64,000 nt of DNA from Eopsaltria australis. Its lineage: Eukaryota > Chordata > Aves > Passeriformes > Petroicidae. The notes below the pieces were generated by a model. It saw only the letters and a program-made list of their open reading frames with translations, ran no database searches and was not told the DNA's origin. Each line of letters opens with the position of its first letter. The first letter of the stretch is position 1. Position numbers and translations under genes: made by a program. Location of the stretch: positions 12,125,001-12,189,000 of the forward strand of contig JAVTVJ010000012.1 in NCBI GenBank assembly GCA_034509425.1, in the 5' to 3' direction. This document shows positions 1-12,685 of the stretch, in pieces.

Positions 1-3000
1 TAATTAGTCACATGTGAGAATAATTTATCTTATCATATGAAATACAGAAATAAATTAGCAGGAGAACAAACCATTGTAGTTTCAGCTTATAACTGTGGAA
101 TATGGATCACAAAACCAATCACATCCTGGGCAGAGAAAATTACAATCATAAATAATAATCTGTTCAATGCCCTTCGGTCAGGAAATACAAAAGTCTCAGA
201 GAATGTCAATAAACTAATTGAGTTTGAACAAAAACAGGGTGAAATTTCAACAGAAAGCTGCAGTCAAAATTAGACAGGATCTAATTATATGGTTTTAATG
301 GGAAAATGAATCTGATTAACTACAGTGTAACAAATATTAAACAAAGTATCAACTGTATTTGCCTTCTGAAACTATTTTTCTGATTGGGAAGTTAGAGAGA
401 AAACAAGGAGAAATTTAACGACAAGAAAAAAAGACTTGACAGAAATCAAAATAGAACAAAAGAATTATTACATTGGTATAGACTGACACTGCACCTACAC
501 CACTATCCTGTCCCTAAAGAATGCATAGGCCAGTCTTTGTTTTCTCAGATCTAATTTTGGTGTGCAGAAGCCCAGCACTACACAGAAAATGAGGCCTTTA
601 TAAATCAATGAAAAGGTGCATAGGCAAAGCATTAGAACAAGCTAGACATGCAGTTTGGTCAATACCCAACAAAGTAATCAGCTTTTACTTACTTGTCTCA
701 GTCATACCTTTGTAATAAATAATAAGGTCCATTAGAAAAATAATTTTAAGACCCCTGTACTTTCCTGTAAAGGATTTTTTCTAAACATGGTGTATGAGTG
801 TAAAAAAGGTCTACACTCATACAAAACTGCTAGAACAATATAAAAAACATATATTTTGTTTTACTATTAAATATGATACACAGAAATTAAAAAAAAAATA
901 CCAAAACAAAACAGACATAAATTCACTCTCTGTAGGTTTAATTGATCTTAATCACATCAATATAAAATTTGTAATGTAATCACATGAACTTACTATGCTA
1001 TTTTCCCAGATTTCTTTAATCAATCAAAATTTGTTTCTATAAAATATTGAATATGAGAAAACGGAAAGCTTCTGTGTTCAATTGAAACCACATCAATTAT
1101 TTGATATTTAATATCCAACTTTTATATCAACAGTGAACAGAGTATTTTGGTCCTGTACTGTCTTGTTACTATGCTGTGTTGATAAGGCAAGAAAATATTT
1201 ACTTCATGTATTATTTCTAAAACATTAGGCAACATTTTTAAAATAAAATTTTAAAATTAAATCTGCTATTCACAGTAGTAGTTCTGGTTTTTCTTCCTCA
1301 CATTTCAGATTGAATCACAATCACAATTTTTTATATAAGAGAGTGTTATTTCAAGTCCTGTTCAAAAATGATATAGAGTTGTTTACCACTGTATGGCTGT
1401 TGTGTTTCATTGATAGATGAGTTTCTTCCTGTTTATCAATTTGGTAAGCATTTTGAGAAAAAGGGTGTTGAATAAAGATATTGTTGAGATACTTCATTTT
1501 AAAGGCCATGTAATACAGCTTCATAAAGTCATATAAATTTGAGGTGAATAGCTATTAGGTCATCTGGTTTAGTTCAGCCACAAATAACTCAAATGAGTTT
1601 CGCATTATTTGTACCAGGCCCTCTGGGAAATTTTTCCACAGACATAAATTTCAATTATAGTAATTGTATCCTGATATTCAAACTAAATTTTTCTTCCCTC
1701 AATTTCACCTCACTCTCCTCTCTCATGTTCTTGGAACTAGCCAAGGTTGTTAATGTCCTTTTGTAAAATAATAAACACTTAATTACTTTTTTCTTCTTTA
1801 TTACTAAAAGGCAAAGGTAAGACAGGAACCCTTCTTAGTAAGGATGAAAAATGAATAAAGAAAGGGATGTAACCAATGCACCAAAGACCTCTGCAGCAGT
1901 TTTGAAGAGAGGTGATAATCCTCATGAAACACTAAGCAAACAGAGTGCAATTAGGCAATATTAAAAGGAAGGGTTAAGTTTTCTTGAGTCAGTGACAACA
2001 ATCTGAAGGACAAATATACTTCTACTTAATTGTTTTTCATTTGTATGCCACTGATTACTACACTTTGATCTGTATTTCCAGAAGTCAGCTATGAAGACAT
2101 TAGAATAAGAGGAATGACAAGATATCTATATTTTTTCTGTTCCCCAATCATTGTTTAACAAGGCTACTTGCAGCTAAAGCATCTTAGGTATACTATCATG
2201 ATTTTCTAATGCAACAGTTGCTTCATTTGTTGCTTAATTCAGTTAAGTAGTGCCTTTGAGGTCAATGGTCATATTTTCAAAAAAGCTTAGGTCTCATAGG
2301 CATCAACATTAATTCTCTAGATTTTTCAAAGTACTCAATGAGACATAGTTAGCAATTATCTTCAGTGAAACTTGAAGCTTTTAATAACCGTGTCTTAACC
2401 ACAACTTTTAAAATCATGTTGTGTTTTACACGAACGATTTAGAGAATTTTCTGTTTCCTATTCTGTTTTGTCTTGATATATATGTGCAACAACACAAAAA
2501 TTAGTCTTGAACCATGAATTTTATTCCCTTTTTCAAGTATGATATTACTGTACTAAACAAAATCTAACTCTTAATTGAGTCATTAGTCTTTCTTCTGAAA
2601 TTTATGCATTATTACTTTGTCTTTAATTTTGGTCACAGTGTTATGGCTTGTATTCAATCTGAGGCTAAAACAGCTGTCTCTTGTGGATTGTAAGCCCTTT
2701 TTAACTTCAATGCATCTAAAACCAAATACTATTGCAGTTTCCTATGTATTCTTCTTTCCATAATGCTCAGCATGTATTAAATTTGTATTTATAAGAGTCA
2801 CCCAAAGGAACCATCAAGAGCTGGCAGAGACAAAAGTCCATCTCAGGATGCTCTTGATCCTAATTATGTTATTTTATATCAAATAAAGGAATTTGATAAG
2901 ACTGGATCCAGGTCCTGGCAAAGTTCATTTGTCTCACATGATTATTTGCACAATATTTCTTTTTAAAAATCAGTTGTGGCTAATTATAATTTAGGAAATA

Positions 3001-6000
3001 GAGGCAATGGCTTTTATATTTAAAAAAAATAAAGCACTTGGCTGATAAACTTCAATGTCTGCTCATTGTGAACTTAGTGCTGATCTGTCAGTTTTTTATT
3101 CTAGAGGCTGTTCTTTAAGCCAAGTGATTTTAGATAATAAAGCAACAAAAGATTAAACAACCCTGATCAAGTCTGGGTAGTGAAAGGGCTTGAATTCAGA
3201 GAGTTCAACTTCAGTGAAGTCAAAGATTTACTGTGATGTAACACTGAAACAAATTAGAGCAACTTCATGACATAAATGTCACTAAGTACTTACAAGAAAT
3301 GTCATTGAAATCAAAATGCTCAGGGGCCTCACAGGCAAAGAATTTGGATTTTTTGTCTACCAAATCCCCTCTGCAGCACAGAGGTCAAAACAAGGGTTTG
3401 CTGAGGAACATGCCCCCCAAAACATGTAAACTGTGTTTACAGATCTAGATTTTTCAGAATTTTGTTTAGCCAGGAGAGATTCTCCAAGTAACAATAACCT
3501 GAGGGAGGGGGAAGGAGGGGGAGAGGGGAAGATGCAGAAATTCAATGTCATTTGTCATAGTTCATTGCTTAATTGCTTTTACTTTCAAAATGAGAGAATT
3601 CATTATCCTAGCCTCTTGTATAACATCGTGACACAGTATTTTTCAAAGTGTAGTGCAGCTCAGGTAGCTTAGATTTACATGTTACAACCTAACCATTGAA
3701 AAATCCTTTCACTTGAGTCTAAGCCTTGATCTATGCCTGAACTATAAAATATGTTCAGTTTGCTTATCTACAAATAGATGTCATATTATTTGAATTGAGA
3801 TATCAAAGATGGTCAGAAAACAAAGAAAGCCACATTACTCTCTTGACTACTTTTTGTAAAAGAACTTAGGATGCTGTATGGCTTTCTAAACACAGATGGA
3901 CATTGAACATATATTTTCTTGCAGACAGTATCTTCAAGGGATTGAAAATATTCTATTCTTTGGTATTATATGGTATTATAATACTATCCTGTTAACTAGT
4001 TAAATTCTGTAAACTAGTTAAATAACATTATCATATATTTTTTTAGCTGAGGAACCTGAGAAAGTGATAAGCAGATTATAGGCTCATGCTTTCCTGTAAA
4101 AAAATCACAGACTTCAAATTGCAATAAGTGTGTATGTTGTGCCCATATTCCTTTTATTAGGTGGGGAATAGGTTCAAAATCACCATGAAAGTTACATTTT
4201 TCCCATCTTTTACAAATTCTCCCTAGTTTGCTGAACATGAATCCAAACAAGGTCTCAAAATCAGAATCAAAGTGTACATGAGAAGCAGAAGATATTTGAC
4301 AAGCTAAATGTACTGTGCATTTATTTGACCTTGGTAGTAACTCTGGCCGTTAGAATGACTTAAATTTCAAGGGAAAAATAATATGCCTTGACTGGTTATA
4401 GCTATGGATGTATAAAGGGTTAACTTGAAAACGTAGGAAATTGTGTCAATACTTCATTGTGATGTTAAATAATACAGCAGAAGAGAATCAATAAATATCA
4501 ATATATTATAATGCACTTTTATAGTGAAATCATTCATTTTTCTTCTAGCAGGGACAATTACATTTTTGAAAGACAGTCAAGAATCTGCAGAAGAACATAT
4601 GGAAAGGATAACCAGTCAAGGCAGTGATAGTTTATTATTTTCCTCCCTCACCTAACTTACTGCATCTGCATGCAAGATTTTTCCGTGTCTTTTGGCATTG
4701 CTTAAATCCCAGGACGTTGTGTGCAGTGACTTTGAACAGATACCCTCTAGTGGTTACACTTTCAATACAAAATGGGTATCATTTGCTCCTCAGAATGGAG
4801 TATTTACTTAAGAGCTAAAAAGATGAAATAACACTCTCTCTTTTAGTTTGTCTCTGTAACAGCAGAGGGAAATAACCTTGGGTTTCTCTGCTGTCTGACA
4901 AGTTAATTTAATTTTTTTTTTCAACTCAAGTATAACACTAAGAGGCTTCATGGTCTCTTGCCCCTGTTTCAGACAGATATGAAAAAAATTAATCTCCTGA
5001 AATAGATATACAATCACCTTTTGGCCTATTTTCAGTTAAAAAACACTTTTGTCTTAATATCCTGCAATGTCAATGCAAAATAGATCAAATATAAATTACT
5101 GTGGAAATATTTTCTGCATTTGGAGCAAAGGACATTCAACCAGGATTCTGCTCCCAGGTCTGTAAATGAGCTTTACCTTCTACCAGACAGTTGCACATTG
5201 CATGCCCCAGTATGAAACAGGTATAGTAATGATTGCTTCCCTTAAGCATTTAGCCAAGCATTTCATATGTATTTGTTCGTTTTTTTCAAGTTTGAGCAGC
5301 AAGAAGTACAGATAGATCCACACCACTCCCTACAGTGCCCATTGCAGATATACAGGGCCCTTGAAAATACACTCCCTGATGAAACTACATGATTAATTTC
5401 AGATAAGCCACATAAATCCCCTTCTTGCAACTACTTCAGTATTCCTCACACTGAAAACCATGGCTGAGATTCAGAAGTGTGGCATTAGAAATGAAATATT
5501 CCCAGTCCATTATATACTCTCAGGTACCCCCTTACTATCAAAATCTTTAATATGTTAAGTCTTTAACTCTGTCAGGTGTCCTTTTGAGATATATTTTTTA
5601 CTTTTTTTTGTTTGGTGTTGGTTTTTCTTCTTTAATATAAAAGTACATTTCTTTTTAATCATAATTATTCCAAATTTATGACAAAATTATTCCTTGAAAA
5701 AGTTAATATGTCTTTATACCAGTCTTTTAAATATGATTAATTTACAATTGTGAAATAAAAACTCTGACTGGGTAGACCAGTGTTGCTATTGCATGAGAAA
5801 CATACCCACTTATTCTATTGCTGAGATGTGCCTGGAAAAAAACTTATATAAAAATTTAATTAATTGCATATGTTAAAGGTCAGCATTAATAAAAATCAAC
5901 ATATGCATTATTAAGCCCAAAGAGAAAATTATTAGTAATGTTTTCAGGTGTTGTTAAAATCAAATAATCTAAAATGAATAAATATCACTTTTTATCGGAA

Positions 6001-6602
6001 AGGCCATTCTTGCTCCTCATGACAGAAGAAAGACTTTCAGAAAATGTGGCTACCTTGCAATTTGAATTATGAGGTGATAAAGAAAAGTTACTTCATAAAT
6101 TTCAGTTATTATAATTGCTCACCATGTGTCCTTCAATGCTTCATGAAAATAATTCTTTTTTTCTGGGGCTATTATGAAGTTTCTCTTATTCCCAGAAAGA
6201 GTTATGAGTTTTGGGAAAATTTTCAATTCTTTCCACTGATCTTTTTTCCCACTTGCCATCATGGAAGTGTTGATAGAAGACATTAATATGGCAGTACTAT
6301 GGGAAATGTCAGAAGCCTTGTCAGTACCTGTGTGTTGAGAAACTCACAATTGCTGATTATTGTGTTTGTTAAAATTAAGCTCCTCCTTTTTGTACTGCCT
6401 TGAAAATTTCAGGTCTATTTGCCCCAATTTTTGCCTTTTCTTTTAATGGAAATAAGCTGTTAGCCCTATATGGATGATTTCACTTAATGTTGACTCAGAG
6501 TAAGAGTCTCATACACTTAATCCGTGAGTAGTCTTAGATATCAAAATATGAGGCCTTTAGATATAGAAAAGATTTCCAAAGAAACATAATCCTGAAACAC
6601 AG
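1..6602. other. Non-coding, gene-desert sequence
   Basis: No recognisable gene, exon or well-preserved repeat is visible here. The sequence is AT-rich, and open frames are short (under about 80 codons) with no family resemblance. Minor features are a G-rich tract at 3503-3528 and small direct duplications near 3961-4023 (TGGTATTATA twice, AACTAGTTAAAT twice). Distal regulatory elements of FLRT2 are possible but cannot be identified from one sequence. Confidence 0.6.
3503..3528 (+). other. G-rich tract, candidate G-quadruplex
   Basis: Four runs of three or more G lie within 26 bases (3503-3505, 3507-3511, 3517-3521, 3525-3528), separated by loops of 1, 5 and 3 bases. This satisfies the usual G3+N1-7 quadruplex pattern on the plus strand. 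The surrounding sequence is AT-rich. No gene is attached to it. Confidence 0.6.
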
Positions 6603-6744
6603 TGGCCCTGATTCTTGTTTGCATAAAGACCCCTTTACAGATTCTGGCAGCACAAAGGAACCCTAAAGTGTATTTAAATAAAATTTATGCCCACTCTAAA
6701 AATTTTTTATGCTGCCAGAACTGCGTAAAAGAAAATCAGGTCCA
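6603..6744. mobile_element. Decayed palindromic MITE-like DNA element
   Basis: This is an imperfect inverted repeat with arms of about 60-70 bases. The left end reads TGGCCCTGATTCTTG and the reverse complement of the right end reads TGGACCTGATTTTC. An inner pair, TTCTGGCAGCA at 6642-6652 and TGCTGCCAGAA at 6710-6720, matches exactly. The centre is AT-rich (about 6671-6690). Such near-complete palindromes are typical of short non-autonomous DNA transposons, and the GGCCTGATTCT-type terminus resembles old amniote MITEs. No target-site duplication is preserved, so the class (hAT or other) is left open. Confidence 0.5.
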
Positions 6745-9700
6745 TTATATCTGAGGTGATTTTTTTCTTTCAACCGTTGCGCTATATATATGAAAAGGCA
6801 TTTCTTTGTAACTTCTGTAATGCCATCAACACAAATTTGGAGGCAAAAAGGCAACTAATTTGTGGAGTTAATCAGGGGAGAAAAGTTAGGATTATTCGGT
6901 TCTAAAAATAATAAAAAATAGCTTAATTTTATGAAAAGCAATCAATTGAAAATTCCTTTCTTGATTTTTCTTTTATTATTCTTTGAAGCTGTGATGGGGC
7001 ATGCTAAATATCAGAAACGTTGGGTTTGGACCAGGTTTCAAAACAGACTGACTGAAAGACAGCTTGTGGAAAATCAAGCCTGTGACCCTTCTTAACCCCA
7101 GAGCAGTCATAGCTGTTTCACAATGATAAAATAAAAACCAGAAAGAATCATGTTAAATGCCATGTGTAGGATGGTTCTTTACTTACCTTGAAGAAAATGT
7201 GTTATGGAGGCAAATTTTTAAGAGCTCCTTTAGATTGACCATGAAAAGACACCCTTGAAATTGTGTTGAAGGGACACATCCAGTAAATTGTTCTAAAACT
7301 TTAGTACCTCCAGCCTTAAGAATTAATTGCAGACAAAAAAATTATATTTCTGTTTGATTACAACCCAGTTCCTAGGCAAGCTGAACGCAGCCAAAGGTCA
7401 AGCATTTGTATTGTTTCCTTGAATGTCCTTTCTCTTGACCTCTTACCTGCAGTTCTGGCCTTGGCCTTGCTCCATTTTAAATTTGTTTTTCCTTACACTT
7501 AGGCCAAGATTCCAATGGATTTCAGCCTTTCCCTGAGCAGTAAAACCCTCTTATTTTGTTCCCAGTGGAATGTGAAAGCACAGAAAACAGAAGACAGCTT
7601 ACACATTTGAAAAGATACTTTTTTTTCCTGCATTAATTTGTCACTAAATGCATTATGTTCCAAGTCCATATTGACCTGTAATTTTCCTGTTATTGTTTGA
7701 AGTCTATAGGAATTGAAAATCTTCAGTATTCCTTGGCAGCATTCTCATACTTTGAGATTAGTTCAGTGAACTCCACAAGCATTGGCAGTAAAACAGTTCC
7801 TGTTGGTAACCGTGATTTGTACCCCTGTTGGAAAGTACTCAAGACCCTTACTCTGCCCTTTCTCCCTTTTTATCTGTTCTTCCTGGCTTAACTTTTGCTT
7901 TCCCCTGATCACTCATTACTCCTAAGAGCCCGTACATAGCTAACAAGCATGCTGCTCTAGTAAAACTGGTTTTGGGACAGCTAGTTCCTCATGAACCTCA
8001 GCCAAGTCTGAACAAAAATCAAAGTTTTCTTGGGTCCCTGAAGTGGATAACACAGTTTCCTGGATTCAGGTAAAATGATAGTGAATATCTGGGCCTTTTA
8101 ACCTCTTGGTGGTTTGTGTTCATCTCTTTCATCAATCAAGATACAATAAAACTTAGATTCTTGAACATATTGTCCTTCTAGGATTTTTTTCTGGTGTTAT
8201 TATTAGAGGTCACACAACACTGAGTGAAAAATAGGTGCTGCTTATTATCATGAAAAGAACATGGAAACTTTGCCTCTTAATATAAATTATTTTATCTTCA
8301 CAGACACACAGAGAAAAAATTCTGAAATATCTTGGAGGAAAGCCAAATGGCTGTGTGAGCAAAATATTGAGATATAGTTATAAAAATGAGGTTGCTTTAT
8401 ATGTAAATGTAATTCAAGTATCAAAAATATAAAATCTGCTTCCTCTATGAGATTTTGCTATGCTTTGCTTAATATGTCTAGTTTTTTCCTATCTCACTTT
8501 GATTATTTGTACAACATAGGTCTTTGGTCAGCTTGACTTCTATATATTTCTCTAGTTTGTTGGACTTTATTCCATTTCAATTAAAAATCTGAAAATAACT
8601 TAAATACATATAACATATAATTCACAAATGAGTGAACAGTTCCCAGATATTGGTTAAAAGTTCACAACCATATCCACCATCGCAATTCTCCCATTATCTG
8701 ACAGAACTGATAAATACCTAGGATTGAGTGGCTGGAACCTGGCCTCCCATGCTGCTTTAACATGGTTTGCAAAGTCTCTGAAACTTAGTGAAATGTTTTA
8801 GATAACCTGATACTGCTCTTATTATACCTTTTTCTAGAGGTAAAATGACCTGATAAACTTTCTTGTATTTTAGGTTTACTTTTTTGGAAATCATTCAGCA
8901 AAACGTGTTTAACTTTTTAGATACTACATAAGTAGAATTTCTGTACATATGAATTATGGCTGATGGATGGAAGTGGGATTTTTACAATTGACCAGATGAA
9001 AAATTTTCCCTAGGATACTTAACCCTTTTTTTTCTGTGCATTTCAGAATGCTTATCTGAATAATCTTATCTATTTCTCATTTTTGCATGGGCAAAACAGA
9101 GTCACATATTAGTATAATTCATTGGTCTCTCAGTCCCTTGAGATTTTCAGAGATCTGCCCATTGGTACACTGTAGTGATAAGCACATCTCAGAGCAGAAG
9201 TGAGACACAGCCACAGCGACAACCAGTAGATTGATTCAGACTAAGAAGCATAAAGGAATGGCAAGATTTGAAATGGAATTGATTACCATAGTGGGTGATT
9301 TTCACTGATAGTGTCAGCTTGAGTTCTAAAATTTCTTGTAGATAGACATCACAGAGCAAAATAGTTTTGAGCGGGCTATAAGAGGGAGTAAATTGAAGAA
9401 ATTTTGTAAGTGCCTAATAAATGTGAAGAAAGCATGAAAGATACTAAATGAAATGTGAAGAGGGAACACCAAAGGTGGACCCAAGGCCATCTTGGTGCAT
9501 CATTGCAAACCCAGAGAGTGCAGATTCTCTCCCTGCTTCAAATCCATCAGGCCACATTGCAGAACTATCCCTTAACATTCACACAAGAAAACATAAATAA
9601 TCAACAGACCTACCAGAGTGATGTTTAGATGTTAAGTATTTCTTCTGTTTCAGTGATATAATAGGTGCCACAGCCGATACAGAATGAGATAGGGAAGTCT

Positions 9701-12508
9701 GAATATATAAGCAGAGTTAGAATCAGAGTACTGAAGACTGAATGTAAACCTAAAGCAGTCTGCTTATCTTCATAATTACTTATCATTAGTCATTTTGTAG
9801 GAAGATATTAAAAATAGAACTTAAAGAAAGATATATTGTACTGTATCCACTGTGCAACCTCAGGGCTGCAAGCACTATATAAAGCAAGCAAATAAATAAA
9901 ACACACCAAATCCACACAAAATCTTCAAAGACAAAGGTGAGTGGAACAACAGTTTTACCTTTCTTATCACAATAGGTGCACTCAGTTGAAATCATACCAC
10001 AGTTTTGTCAGGTAACCTTGCTGCAGTGTGTTTGTTCTCATACTAAACCTGAATAGTCATCACTTTAAAGAAACAGTTAATCCTCCTTGAAAATACACAT
10101 AGGGGAAAGTACAGCAAATTCTCTTCCTTGCCATTAGAGGACAAAAAAGTGTATGAAATTACTTTATGAAATTACACAAAGCTTGACTTGTAAAGGTAAA
10201 ATAATAAGGATTTTATCTGAATTAAACATAACTGGATAGAGAGACCACATAGCAGTTTAGGCCCTAAGCCTCTCACTGTTTTTGCAACATTTGGCTAGCT
10301 CTCTTCATGCCTGTCTTGCATACACAGGTAACAGTTCCAGAAGGGAGAGCCTGGGAAATCAGACAGGCAGGAGATGGATGAAGAGAGGTCTTCTGCATGT
10401 AGGATCAAGGTTGCTAATCTGTCTTGCTGTCCAAACTGCTAAAACTCTGATGGATTCAGAGCTCTTTCAACATGCTTTTGGAGACCTGAATGCTCATTAA
10501 CTCCTACTACAGATGCACCATTTTACTGAGGAAAGGATCTTTTGTGATGTTGAGCAGAACCAGAAATCAGATCCCTTATGACAATGTTTATATATTTCCT
10601 ACAAGGCTTGTTTCCCCTTGTAAAATGTACATCTCATATGCCTTGATGTATGACATCACAGACCTCCATAAACATCTTTCTTTTACTAAAGTCCAGGTGT
10701 AGTCATTCACCTGAGTCAATATATCTAACACAATTAATTGAAATAAATCTATAAATCTTGAACAGCTGTAGCTTTTGGAGAAAAAAAATGCTTTATGAAC
10801 ACAGATCTATTGTCACCCCCTGCACAGTCACATTTTCACCTGCACACATAAACACACAGACACTCATCGTATATGACTCTGTAGCCATTCTCAATAGCAT
10901 TCATTCCACTCTAAACCACCTGTCAAAACAGCCATTTAATTAGGTTAAGCTGTCTGACTTTGTGAAAAGGTTTTACTGTACTCTGTTGTCTTTGCCATAA
11001 AATTAATAGTTTGACCAACTTCTGAGGGGACAGGTTTCTGCACTTGTGAAAGTCGAATTAAAGCCACCTTTGCCAAACAGAATAATAATAATTAAAAAAA
11101 ATAAAATCTTGATGTCTGAAACTTTGAAAGCAACACTTCATTTATAATCTTTTTCTAGTGCCAAAGTACAAATTATGTAATGAAATAGAACTGCAGCTGC
11201 AAAGAAACCAAGACTGTAACCTGGAGCATGTTATCCTTTCAGTTCTTGGGGCAGTTGCAAGACAACAAAGCAATCACAGGGCTTGTACTTTACTCTGCAC
11301 AACTTATTTGCTGTCCAGCTCACTAAGGAAGAGGGAGTCTCTTCATTTTACTGCCATCTCTCTTACACCTAATTCTCATTTTTTTTTGACCATCAAGGTA
11401 ACTTTGTGCTGGCCTTGTGAATCACAAGCTCCCTGAATACCAGCTTAACTGAGAGTTGAAAATAGTCTGGTGATACTGATTTATCAGAATAATTCTTTTT
11501 GTCAAGGACCAACACTCAAACAAAGTGGATGTCTAAACAAAAAGGAGCATCGTTAGGCATTGTTAGACATCTTGGTAATTGCTAAGGGACACAGGCTCCT
11601 GCCTGCAGAGACTGACTTCAGTGAGAGTAAAAATGTCCAAATTCCTGACATTGATTCTACCTTGATTTGCCTGGGGTTTTTTTCAGGCTCGTGAGGTTCT
11701 AAAATGTAATTCAAGAAAAGCTTCCATTTTTTATGGTAATTAATACTGGTGTCACTTCCTAATACAAGTGACAATACTATGCTGAAGGTCTATTTAGTAT
11801 GCAGGACAGATTCTTTAAATTTATAAAAAATATTAATATGGTCCCTGAGGCTCTTCAAATCTAATTAAGACACAGTTATAAAGGAGATGATCAATTAAAG
11901 TTTACCTGACAAGGCATATGCAAGTTTTAAAATTTTATTTTAGTTTTGAACTAACTGGTTACTTATATGCATGGACTACTAAGATTTTGGCCAATTTATT
12001 TATTTGTATTGTAACTGCAGGGTATGAAATTTATTTTTTCTGAATGACAGCACCTTCAGTACATTAAAAATCAAATAAAGGAAATGAGTAAGAAAAAGTA
12101 TTTACCAATTATAATCAATAATTAATACTTTATCTTCTGCCAGTTATCCAGGGTTGTTTTTTTCCCTTTTCCTTGGAAAAAAAATAAATGTAACTGTTGC
12201 TTTGGTTTGCCTGTTCACAGAAAAGTGGGCCACTTGGGATAAGATTAAATAACTAGGTTTTATCAGTAGAATTTCAAAAATACACTGCTTTCAAATGCTC
12301 AATTCTGCACATAGACTATCCTAAGGTACACCTCTCCTACAGTTACAACAAAATATAACTCAGGTGAGATTTATGAAATATGCCTAAAAAGCTTAATATA
12401 TGAAAGTTTGAGGTGTAACTTCTATTTCAGTGTAAGTATTGTTCATCTTCTGTACAGCTGTGAAATAAGCTACTTTTGTTGATACTTCTCCTTATTCACT
12501 AGATGCAC
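6745..12508. other. Non-coding, gene-desert sequence
   Basis: I see no gene. Open frames are short and do not resemble known proteins. A stretch near 9840-9905 ends in an ATAAATAAA-type tail that faintly recalls ancient LINE 3' ends, but it is too diverged to call. Confidence 0.6.
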
Positions 12509-12685
12509 TTTCACAGACTTACAATATAAGCTGAATTGGAAGGGACCCACAATGATCATCCAGTCTAACTCCCAGCCCTCCCAGCACAGTGCCATCCCCA
12601 AAAAGTCACAACATATGCTGAGAGCATTGCCCAAATGCTTCTTGAGAACTGCCAGGCTGGTGCTGTGACCAGTTCCCTTACCAAG
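12509..12685 (-). mobile_element. CR1 LINE, 3'-end fragment
   Basis: On the plus strand the segment reads as the reverse complement of a CR1 3' UTR: a TTGGAAGGGACC-like block, then ATCATCCAGTCTAACTCC, then the characteristic run about a high-order number of cases being reported as GAGAGCATTGCCCAAATGCTTCTTGA, here spread over 12620-12645, and GGTGCTGTGACCAGTTCCCT. Homology stops abruptly after about 12685, so only the last roughly 175 bases of the LINE were inserted or remain. It is 5'-truncated, as most CR1 copies are, and has no coding potential. Confidence 0.8.

Noticed and set aside
5195..5265. MIR-like SINE core (GAAACAGGTATAGTAATGAT)
   Set aside because: Only scattered matches to the MIR 3' part; it could be chance in this base composition.
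9840..9905. Ancient L3/CR1-type LINE tail (CACTATATAAAGCAAGCAAA)
   Set aside because: Similarity is limited to a short AT-rich ending. It is too weak to call without a consensus alignment.
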